A DNA stretch of 15,105 nucleotides. Origin: an uncultured Clostridia bacterium. Lineage in GTDB: Bacteria > Bacillota > Clostridia > Peptostreptococcales > Anaerovoracaceae. The position numbers were made by a program, and so were the translations under genes. Position 1 is the first letter of the stretch. The number at the start of each line of letters is the position of its first letter. Shown here piece by piece: positions 1 through 5,504 of the stretch. The stretch spans positions 1 through 15,105 of the forward strand of contig CALLHZ010000057.1 in assembly GCA_938009115.1 (NCBI GenBank). The letters are read 5' to 3'. The notes beneath the pieces are model-generated. The model saw only the letters and a program-made list of their open reading frames with translations. It was not told the DNA's origin and made no database searches.

Positions 1-47
1 GAGATATCCACTCGTGACTGGAGTTCAGACGTGTGCTCTTCCGATCT
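1..47 (+). other. Illumina library adapter (P7 end, i7 index, read-2 primer), not genomic
   Basis: Bases 1-5 (GAGAT) match the 3' end of the Illumina P7 primer, bases 6-13 (ATCCACTC) sit where the 8-base i7 index lies, and bases 14-47 match the 34-base read-2 sequencing primer, starting GTGACTGGAGTTCAG and ending CTTCCGATCT. The three parts occur in the exact order and spacing of an indexed library molecule. The bacterial sequence begins at about base 48, inside a transporter gene. This is recognised from memory of the adapter sequence; no search was run. It is an assembly artefact and should not be annotated as DNA of the organism. Confidence 0.97.
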
Positions 48-301
48 ATCAGCACCCCTGTCACAAATCCGCCCAGAAAGCCCAGCCAAACCAGACCAAC
101 CGCTTCTCTCCGGGTGATGGACAGGTCGGTTTTGCGCAGTTTCAGCACGACGAAAAGAAGGGGCACCGAAATCAGGTTGCGATAAAATGAAAGCGCAACA
201 GGATTGCCGCCGCCCACGTAGGACATTTTTCCGGTGATGGTGGACACCCCATAAAAGAATGCGGCGCCCAGGGCAAAAATCAGCCCGGTGCGTTTGCTCA
301 T
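48..301 (-). CDS. EamA/DMT-family transporter, N-terminal 84 residues only
   Basis: This is the start of a drug/metabolite-transporter (EamA) type permease, cut off by the contig end. It begins MSKRTGLIFALGAAFFYGVS, a first membrane helix with the small-residue and aromatic pattern usual at the N-terminus of this family, continues through a second helix (about residues 43-54, rich in L, V and F) and enters a third at about residues 67-84 (GLVWLGFLGGFV). Family members usually have about 280-310 residues and ten helices, so roughly 70% is missing. The ATG at 301-299 is preceded by AAGGAAC as a weak ribosome binding site. It lies 13 nt after the scpB stop and is probably co-transcribed with scpAB. 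The substrate cannot be inferred. The family call rests on the helix pattern and N-terminal sequence. Confidence 0.8.
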
Positions 302-314
302 CGGCCTTGTTCCT

Positions 315-911
315 TTATGCGTCCTCCAGAGAAATGGAGATCTGCTGAGCTGTCAGCTCGTCGGAGAATTCGTAACTGTCCGACAGGACCAGCGTTCCGA
401 TGTCTTCGATCTGTGGCAGGTCTTCCAACGTCTCAAAGCCGAATTGGGCCAGGAAACCCGGCGTAGTACAATACAGGATCGGCCGGCCGATCGCCGTGCT
501 CCTGCCGCATTCAGCCACAAGCTCTCTGCGCATGAGTCCTTCCAGGACCCGGTCGCATCGAACGCCTCGAATGGAATCGATCTCGCCCTTGGTGACCGGC
601 TGCCGGTAAGCGATGATCGCCAAAACCTCCAGAGCAGCCTGCGAGAGGCGCTTTTCTTTGACTGGCGTACATAAACGCTGGATATAGTCGTCATTTTCCG
701 GATCGGTGCAAAGCTGGAAACGCTGGTCCATCTCCCGTATCCGAATACCGCTGCCCCGGGCTTCGTAATCGCCCATCAGATCGCGGAATGCGGCGACGAT
801 CTCCTGGGCCGGCAGATTGAAAAGCTCGGCGCAGACCTTCGCCTCCAAAGGATCTCCCCAAACGAACAGGAGCGATTCCAGGGCAGATTTGATTTTCTGG
901 TTTGTTGGCAT
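315..911 (-). CDS. scpB: Segregation and condensation protein B
   Basis: ScpB is the winged-helix (kite) subunit that dimerises and binds ScpA in the SMC-ScpAB complex, which condenses and segregates the chromosome. The 198-residue product fits the usual 170-200. It opens with the family-typical IKSALESLLFVWGDPLE (residues 7-23) for the first winged helix; the second is at about 87-165, with the highly characteristic AYRQPVTKGEIDSIRGV (101-117) and GRPILY (142-147). I chose ATG 911 because AGGAGG lies at 921-916. The frame stays open to 944, but that extension of 11 residues has no comparable site and would overlap scpA. scpB follows scpA by 13 nt. The tail after residue 170 is acidic and poorly conserved, as usual. 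Confidence 0.95.
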   Translation of the reverse strand: MPTNQKIKSALESLLFVWGDPLEAKVCAELFNLPAQEIVAAFRDLMGDYEARGSGIRIREMDQRFQLCTDPENDDYIQRLCTPVKEKRLSQAALEVLAIIAYRQPVTKGEIDSIRGVRCDRVLEGLMRRELVAECGRSTAIGRPILYCTTPGFLAQFGFETLEDLPQIEDIGTLVLSDSYEFSDELTAQQISISLEDA

Positions 912-915
912 AGTT

Positions 916-921
916 CCTCCT
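916..921 (-). promoter_or_regulatory. scpB ribosome binding site that decides the start
   Basis: On the minus strand this reads AGGAGG followed by AACT and then ATG at 911. It is a full match to the anti-Shine-Dalgarno core, though at a tight spacing of 4 nt. It lies in the 13-nt gap between the scpA stop and scpB and is the reason for rejecting the longer upstream start at 944. Confidence 0.85.
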
Positions 922-924
922 GAG

Positions 925-1671
925 TCAGCTGCTTTGGGAGCCATCCTCCCGCAGCACGATTTCCATGTCGCCGAACCGTTTCGGCTGCCGAACCTTGATC
1001 GCAGCCTGTTTTACCAGTTCCAGTATGGAAACGAATGTAAGCACCACGTCATAGCGGTCGCTTTGTTTGGCAATCAACTCAGAAAACCGAACCTTGGACT
1101 TCCGGCTGAAAAATGCCCGGATCTGGCCGATTTTGTGCTCGATGCTCATGCGCTGCCGCTCTACCCGCTCATAGTTCTGGCGGATCTCTTCCAACTTCTG
1201 CTTCCGAAAGAGGAAGGCGCGGAAAGCCCGCGCAAAATGCTCGATATCGGTGCGAAGCAATTCTTCCGCAGGGCCAGTATAGGGAGACAGATCCTCCTGC
1301 GGCTTGGTGTGAATATGCGCCGCCGCCTCTTCCTGTTCGGCAAAAAAGTCGGCCATTTCCTTGAAGCGCTTGTACTCCAGCAGCTGAGCCACCAGCTGGC
1401 TTCTGGGATCCTCCTCGCCTTCGGGGACGCCCTCCTCTTCGGAGCCGGGCAGGAGCATTTTTGACTTCAGTTCGATCAGGACGGCTGCAAGCACCATAAA
1501 ATCCTGAGCCACCATCACATCCTGGTTTTTCATTTCCCGAATGAAGCTCAGATATTGGGCCGTGATCTCCGATACCCGGATGTCGTAAATGCTCATGCGG
1601 GCATGCTCGATCAGATAGACCAGCAGATCGAAGGGCCCTTCGAAGACATCCAATTTGACTTTATAGGCCAT
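925..1671 (-). CDS. scpA: Segregation and condensation protein A
   Basis: ScpA is the kleisin that bridges the heads of the SMC dimer and carries ScpB, so it acts on the nucleoid in chromosome condensation. The 248 residues match the family length. The N-terminal signature FEGPFDLLVYLIE is at residues 10-22, followed by the typical helix DFMVLAAVLIELKSKMLLP (57-75) that contacts the SMC coiled coil. After an acidic linker and a long helical region, the C-terminal winged helix (about 190-248) contains FVSILELVKQ. I chose ATG 1671, which GAGG at 1680-1677 precedes by 5 nt. A GTG at 1677 is in frame but falls inside that ribosome binding site. It is the first gene of scpA-scpB-transporter, behind its own promoter at 1705-1733. 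Confidence 0.96.
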   Translation of the reverse strand: MAYKVKLDVFEGPFDLLVYLIEHARMSIYDIRVSEITAQYLSFIREMKNQDVMVAQDFMVLAAVLIELKSKMLLPGSEEEGVPEGEEDPRSQLVAQLLEYKRFKEMADFFAEQEEAAAHIHTKPQEDLSPYTGPAEELLRTDIEHFARAFRAFLFRKQKLEEIRQNYERVERQRMSIEHKIGQIRAFFSRKSKVRFSELIAKQSDRYDVVLTFVSILELVKQAAIKVRQPKRFGDMEIVLREDGSQSS

Positions 1672-1704
1672 ATCCACCTCGCAGTTTTCTAATTAACACC
1701 ATAT

Positions 1705-1733
1705 ATTGTACCATAAATGCTTTTTTACCACAA
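1705..1733 (-). promoter_or_regulatory. Promoter of the scpA operon, extended -10
   Basis: On the minus strand -35 TTGTGG (1733-1728), a 17-nt spacer and -10 TACAAT (1710-1705) are seen; the -10 is preceded by TGG, making an extended -10 element. The -10 matches the sigma-A consensus at 5 of 6 and the -35 at 3 of 6. Transcription should start near 1697-1698, giving a leader of about 26 nt before the scpA ATG. The -35 lies in the U-tract of the terminator of the upstream transglycosylase gene. Confidence 0.65.
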
Positions 1734-1757
1734 TAAAAAGGCGGCCGATGGCCGCCT
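1731..1757 (-). terminator. Rho-independent terminator of the lytic transglycosylase gene
   Basis: An 8-bp GC-rich perfect stem, AGGCGGCC (1739-1746) with GGCCGCCT (1750-1757), closes a 3-nt loop. Read on the minus strand it is followed by TTTTTATT, the expected U-tract. It begins 26 nt downstream of the stop codon at 1783. It separates the transglycosylase gene from scpA on the same strand. Confidence 0.88.
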
Positions 1758-1782
1758 CGCTGTAGGGGTTGGACCGGAAGTA

Positions 1783-3000
1783 TCAATCCGTCTGGGCCGC
1801 AGAGGCCCGTACATCGCTTGCAGCCAGACGGGTCTCGAACGTATGTCCGTATCCCCGGTTGGAGAGCCAGTTTTTGATCACGCCTTCGTTGGAAACGCAT
1901 TTCTCGGCAAAGCCGGTCTTGTAATCGCCCCGACTTACGCTCACCACGCCCTGATTGTAGGCCGACAGAGCCTTGATCACATCGCCGTTGAAGATCCAAA
2001 GGCGGTCCCGTATGTACATCGTCCCAAACGCCAGATTGACGTGGGGATTTTTCAGCTCCTCAAAGGAAATACCGTAGGCCGCAGCCGATTTCGGCATGAT
2101 CTGCATCATGCCCACTGCGCCGGAGGGTGACTCAATGCTCTTCTGGAACGAAGATTCTGTTCGGGAAACGGCCATCAGGAAATCCTGATCCAGATCATAA
2201 ACAGCAGCTTCGTGGCGGAACAGATACTCATAATAATAGGACTCATTGATGCTCAATTCCGGCCGGACACCGCGGATATAAGCAGCGCGTCCCTGAATAT
2301 AGGAGGCATTGACGGCGCTGTAGTAATTGACGGCAGGAACAGCCGGATCGGTGCTGATATACAGACCGGTCACCTCATCATAATGGGCGTCCCAATCAAA
2401 CATCACGCTGTTGCGGAATGCCGACAAAGGCAGATAGGGCACCTCTCCCACAAAGAGGATCTCCGTTTCCTTCAGTGGTAGGATCTCCGTGGATGGCGTG
2501 GGCGCCACAGTCTGTTCTGCAACTGAATTTAAAAGGCCCGCCATAGACCAAATGACCGGATCGATGATTTTACGCCATTTGGCGGAAAGTTCAGCGACTT
2601 CCGCATTGTCGAAGGTCTTGACGGCCGCCACGGTGTAACCGTAAGCAAGCAGGCCGGTCTGATCTTCCAAGTCGCATCCCCGATCCGCTTCTTTGACAGC
2701 CTGGCCGTTTGGCGCCACAGGCTGAAGCTGGATCAGGCGAGCATCCTTGTCTACACGCACCTGAAAACCCAGGGCGGCTCCCAGCGCCGGCGTGATCGGC
2801 ACATAGGTGCTCCCCTGGCGAATGACAAAGGGATGGACCAGTTCGAAATTATTGATCAGGACCCCGTTCACATAAACGTCCCGGGCGATAAATGACAGAC
2901 GGGTTTCTTCTTCTGCTGCGATAGGTATATAAGAAAAGAGCCATAAGGCAAGTGCAGTGGTCAGAGCCAGGCTTCTCCGCAGCAGTTTGCTTTTAAACAT
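1783..3000 (-). CDS. Secreted lytic transglycosylase (SLT domain) with stalk-like N-terminal modules
   Basis: Predicted peptidoglycan-cleaving enzyme acting outside the membrane, forming 1,6-anhydromuropeptides. Residues 1-30 form a signal peptide: positive MFKSKLLRRS, a hydrophobic core, then cleavage after PIAA. There is no lipobox cysteine. Residues about 36-93 resemble a copper-amine-oxidase N-terminal (stalk) module (VYVNGVLINN, TYVPITPALG), and about 178-217 resembles a second copy (VPYLPLSAFRN). The SLT domain covers about 255-365, with catalytic E282 in TESSF, GMMQ at 297-300 and AYNQG at 347-351, all in the expected order. The ATG at 3000 has AAGGAAGG upstream. It is a single-gene transcript with its own promoter and terminator. 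The cell-wall role follows from the domain; why it is coupled to stalk modules is unknown. No partner gene is adjacent. Confidence 0.87.
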   Translation of the reverse strand: MFKSKLLRRSLALTTALALWLFSYIPIAAEEETRLSFIARDVYVNGVLINNFELVHPFVIRQGSTYVPITPALGAALGFQVRVDKDARLIQLQPVAPNGQAVKEADRGCDLEDQTGLLAYGYTVAAVKTFDNAEVAELSAKWRKIIDPVIWSMAGLLNSVAEQTVAPTPSTEILPLKETEILFVGEVPYLPLSAFRNSVMFDWDAHYDEVTGLYISTDPAVPAVNYYSAVNASYIQGRAAYIRGVRPELSINESYYYEYLFRHEAAVYDLDQDFLMAVSRTESSFQKSIESPSGAVGMMQIMPKSAAAYGISFEELKNPHVNLAFGTMYIRDRLWIFNGDVIKALSAYNQGVVSVSRGDYKTGFAEKCVSNEGVIKNWLSNRGYGHTFETRLAASDVRASAAQTD

Positions 3001-3034
3001 GCGTTTTCCTTCCTTTCATTGGAGAAGTAGAGAT

Positions 3035-3063
3035 ATTTTAACACATTCAAGGACTTTTGGCTA
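3035..3063 (-). promoter_or_regulatory. Promoter of the lytic transglycosylase gene
   Basis: On the minus strand -10 TAAAAT lies at 3040-3035 with TGT directly before it (extended -10). A -35-like TAGCCA (4 of 6) lies 17 nt upstream at 3063-3058. The predicted start near 3028 leaves a 28-nt leader before the ATG at 3000. It faces away from the dehydrogenase promoter, and the two -35 regions overlap. Confidence 0.55.
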
Positions 3064-3082
3064 ACGTTTCTGCAACATTCAT

Positions 3083-3090
3083 GTTATAAA
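3083..3090 (+). promoter_or_regulatory. Promoter of the D-2-hydroxyacid dehydrogenase gene (extended -10)
   Basis: GTTATAAA at 3083-3090, with the T at 3082, gives TGT followed by -10 TATAAA (5 of 6) at 3085-3090. No convincing -35 is seen 16-18 nt upstream, so it would depend on the extended -10. Transcription would begin near 3097, with a leader of about 23 nt. An imperfect palindrome, AACAT-TC-ATGTT (3074-3085), covers the spacer and touches the -10. Confidence 0.5.
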
Positions 3091-3119
3091 TAGATGACAA
3101 GAAAGAAAGGAGCACCCCC

Positions 3120-4082
3120 ATGCATCGCATTTTAGTCGTACTGCCCATGGACGAAGCGCAGCGCGCCCTCCTGGAGAGCAAGGCGCCGGAGGCGCAGTTC
3201 ATTTATCAGGATCAGAAGACAGTGCCGGAAGAAGAAGTCCAAAAGGCGGATATTATTTTGGGTAACGTGCCCGAAGCCTACCTGAGCAATGCGTCGAAGC
3301 TGCGATGGCTCCAGCTGGATTCAGCCGGATCTGACAAATACGCTGCTCTTTCTCTTTTCCGGGAAGAAACGGCTTGCCTGACCAACGCCTCGGGATGCTA
3401 TGGCGTCCTGATTTCTGAATACATGGTAGGCGCCGCTGTTCTTCTCAGTGTAGGATTTCATAAATACAGGGACCAGCAAAACGAACGGATCTGGCGAGAC
3501 GGCCCCCAGGCCAAAACCATTTGCGGATCCCGAACCCTTGTTGTGGGCCTCGGCGATATCGGCAGCCATTTTGCCCGGAGCATGCACGCGCTGGGCAGCA
3601 CGGTGACAGCCATCCGAAGGACTCAAGGGCCCCGGCCGCCCTTTGTGGAATCCGTCCACACGCTGGAAGAGCTTCCCGCTCTGCTGCCGGAGACTGACAT
3701 CATCGGTGTCTGCCTTCCACAATCCAGGGAAACCATCCATGTCTTCGACCGTGAAGCTTTTAACGCAATGAAGCCGGGCGCTTTTCTCATCAACGTAGGA
3801 AGAGGCTCCGCCGTGGAGATCGAAGCCTTGCGCGAGGCCTTGAAAAGCGGTCGGCTGGGAGGCGCCATGCTGGACGTGTTTCAGCCCGAACCCCTGCCGG
3901 CAGATGATCCGCTTTGGGCCGAACCCAATGTCATGATCACACCTCACATCGCCGGACTGGATGAGCAGCCCGACGCCCACGGCAAGATCATCGCCTTGTT
4001 TATCCGCAACCTGGAGCACTGGATGAAGGGCGAACGGCTGGAGAGCCTGGTGGATCCGGAAACAGGTTATCGCAAAAAATAA
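3120..4082 (+). CDS. D-2-hydroxyacid dehydrogenase, probably NADP(H)-preferring
   Basis: Cytoplasmic oxidoreductase of the D-isomer-specific 2-hydroxyacid dehydrogenase family, reducing 2-keto acids such as glyoxylate or hydroxypyruvate. The nucleotide-binding loop GLGDIG is at residues 143-148. The catalytic set is complete: R228 in NVGRGS, E257 in FQPEPLP and H276 in TPHIAG. At the end of the second Rossmann strand, where NAD-specific members have an acidic residue, it has R166-R167-T168, as in GhrA-like NADPH enzymes; this points to NADP(H) but is inference. The 320-residue length is normal. ATG 3120 follows AAAGGAG. It is the only plus-strand gene, divergent from the transglycosylase and convergent with pyrE, and is monocistronic. 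The exact substrate cannot be read from sequence, and no neighbour suggests one. Confidence 0.9.
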   Translation: MHRILVVLPMDEAQRALLESKAPEAQFIYQDQKTVPEEEVQKADIILGNVPEAYLSNASKLRWLQLDSAGSDKYAALSLFREETACLTNASGCYGVLISEYMVGAAVLLSVGFHKYRDQQNERIWRDGPQAKTICGSRTLVVGLGDIGSHFARSMHALGSTVTAIRRTQGPRPPFVESVHTLEELPALLPETDIIGVCLPQSRETIHVFDREAFNAMKPGAFLINVGRGSAVEIEALREALKSGRLGGAMLDVFQPEPLPADDPLWAEPNVMITPHIAGLDEQPDAHGKIIALFIRNLEHWMKGERLESLVDPETGYRKK

Positions 4083-4108
4083 GCAATAAAATAAGCAATA
4101 AAATAAGC
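4077..4108 (+). repeat. 12-nt tandem repeat, about 2.7 copies
   Basis: The unit AAATAAGCAATA occurs at 4077-4088 and 4089-4100, with a partial third copy AAATAAGC at 4101-4108. The first copy includes the TAA stop of the dehydrogenase gene (4080-4082) and the third forms the base of the terminator stem. All copies are identical. Confidence 0.9.
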
Positions 4109-4145
4109 GCCGCTCGTCGAAGGACGAACGGCGCTTATTTATTTT
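4101..4145. terminator. Bidirectional Rho-independent terminator between converging genes
   Basis: A perfect 12-bp stem pairs 4101-4112 (AAATAAGCGCCG) with 4129-4140 (CGGCGCTTATTT). After one mismatch a further 5 bp (TCGTC/GACGA) closes on the loop GAAG at 4119-4122. On the plus strand it is followed by ATTTTT, serving the dehydrogenase gene; on the minus strand by the T-rich complement of the tandem repeat, serving pyrE. It ends next to the pyrE stop codon at 4146. Confidence 0.92.
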
Positions 4146-4787
4146 TCACAGTTCCTGCCAGGCGGGATCCCTGGGATCTTCGGCGAATCGCAACACCTGC
4201 TTTACGCCGTATTCGTTCACATAGCCGTATTCGACGGCCACTTCCAACAAGGCTTCCAGATCCGTAAGAGAATGGCTCTCCAAACCTGCGGCATCCAGGG
4301 TCTCTATGCCTGTTTTCATGTTGTAGGTAAAAATCGAAGCCACCCCCAGCACGATGCAACCGGCCTGCGTCAATGCGGCGGCGCTGTCCACGCAGCTCCG
4401 GCCCGTAGAGATCAGATCCTCGATCACCACCACCTTCTGCCCTGCCTCGCATTTCCCTTCGATGCGGTTGGTTCGGCCGTGATCCTTGGCGCTGCCCCGG
4501 ACATAACCCATGGGCCAGCCCAGGATCTCCGCCGTCAGCGCCGCGTGGGCGATGCCGGCGGTGGCAGTCCCGAAAAGACCTTCACCCAAAGGATAATACT
4601 CCCGGACCAGATCCGCCAACCCTTGCTCCACATCCTTGCGAATGATGGGATAGGACAGGATCAGGCGATTGTCGCAATAGATCGGGCTCTGGATGCCCGA
4701 TGCCCAGGTGAAGGGCTCCCCGGGGCGGAGAAAAACCGCGCCGATCCGCAGTAGATGCCCTGCGATCATCTTTCTTTGATTATCCAT
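4146..4787 (-). CDS. pyrE: Orotate phosphoribosyltransferase
   Basis: Converts orotate and PRPP to orotidine 5'-phosphate, the fifth step of UMP synthesis, as a cytoplasmic dimer. The PRPP-binding motif VVVIEDLISTGRS is at residues 119-131 with the two acidic residues E123 and D124. The catalytic flexible loop is at 101-111 (KDHG...IEG), and SPIYCDNR at 34-41 is the orotate-side motif. The 213 residues match the family. ATG 4787 is preceded by GGGAGG, and the gene overlaps the end of pyrF by 8 nt (ATGGATAA), which suggests translational coupling. It is the last gene of pyrB-pyrC-carB-pyrF-pyrE and ends at the bidirectional terminator. Confidence 0.97.
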   Translation of the reverse strand: MDNQRKMIAGHLLRIGAVFLRPGEPFTWASGIQSPIYCDNRLILSYPIIRKDVEQGLADLVREYYPLGEGLFGTATAGIAHAALTAEILGWPMGYVRGSAKDHGRTNRIEGKCEAGQKVVVIEDLISTGRSCVDSAAALTQAGCIVLGVASIFTYNMKTGIETLDAAGLESHSLTDLEALLEVAVEYGYVNEYGVKQVLRFAEDPRDPAWQEL

Positions 4788-5490
4788 CGATGCCTCCCAT
4801 AAATTCCCTCCGGCAGCGCAAGTAGGCTTCTAGTGGATCCTCCGCTCCGGTGACAGGCCGGCCGACCACAATAAAGTCCGCCCCGTATTCCGCAGCCAGC
4901 GCCGGTGTGGTGACGCGAACCTGATCGTCAGCTTTCGTATTGCCTGCAAAGCGAATACCCGGCGTCACCGTCAGGAATGCTGCGCCGAGGCTTTCTTTGA
5001 TCGCCCCGGCTTCCCCGGGAGCGCATACGACGCCGTCCATGCCTGCTTCTTTTGCATTCCTGGCGTAATGAAGCACGGCCGCTTCCACGGTACCCGGGAT
5101 CAGCAGTTCCCGGTTCATCACTTCCCGGGCCGTGCTGGTCAGCTGGGTGACAGCGATGAGCCTGGGACGGTCCTTTCCAAAAGCGGCAGCAGCCTCTGCG
5201 GCGGCAGCCATCATGCCGATACCGCCTGAAGCGTGGACATTGAGGATATCGGCGCCCAGCTTTGCCACGCTGGTCACAGCGCCCCGAACGGTGTTGGGAA
5301 TGTCATGGAGCTTCAGGTCCAGAAAGACCTGATGGCCCCGTTCTTTCAACATCTCAACGATCCCGGGTCCTTCGGAATAAAACAGTTCCATGCCCACCTT
5401 GACAAAAGGCCGCGCGTTTCCCAGGCGATCCAAAAAACCAAGCGCCTTATTCTTGTCCTGAAAATCCAGGGCGATGATCACATCTTTCAT
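4780..5490 (-). CDS. pyrF: Orotidine 5'-phosphate decarboxylase
   Basis: Catalyses the last step of UMP synthesis, decarboxylating OMP to UMP. It is the short, single-domain TIM-barrel type of about 230-240 residues (236 here), as in Bacillus and E. coli, rather than the longer form of some other bacteria. The active-site signature DLKLHDIPNTV (58-68) supplies D58, K60 and D63; K31 in VKVGMELF and the phosphate-binding VVGRPVT (208-214) are also present. ATG 5490 follows AGGAGG at 5501-5496. The gap from the carB stop is 14 nt. Its neighbours on both sides are pyrimidine genes, so the assignment is secure. Confidence 0.97.
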   Translation of the reverse strand: MKDVIIALDFQDKNKALGFLDRLGNARPFVKVGMELFYSEGPGIVEMLKERGHQVFLDLKLHDIPNTVRGAVTSVAKLGADILNVHASGGIGMMAAAAEAAAAFGKDRPRLIAVTQLTSTAREVMNRELLIPGTVEAAVLHYARNAKEAGMDGVVCAPGEAGAIKESLGAAFLTVTPGIRFAGNTKADDQVRVTTPALAAEYGADFIVVGRPVTGAEDPLEAYLRCRREFMGGIDG

Positions 5491-5504
5491 AGGTTCCTCC
5501 TACT

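Noticed and set aside
912..944. A longer scpB start adding 11 residues.
   Set aside because: It overlaps the end of scpA, and the AGGAGG at 921-916 fits the ATG at 911; the extra residues do not resemble ScpB.
1661..1999. A 112-codon minus-strand frame across the transglycosylase 3' end and the scpA promoter.
   Set aside because: It crosses a terminator, overlaps the SLT coding frame and the scpA start, and its Arg/Gly-rich sequence has no family resemblance.
4077..4108. Short direct repeats as a CRISPR array.
   Set aside because: The period is 12 nt with no spacers, the unit is AT-rich, and it overlaps a stop codon and a terminator; no cas genes are near.
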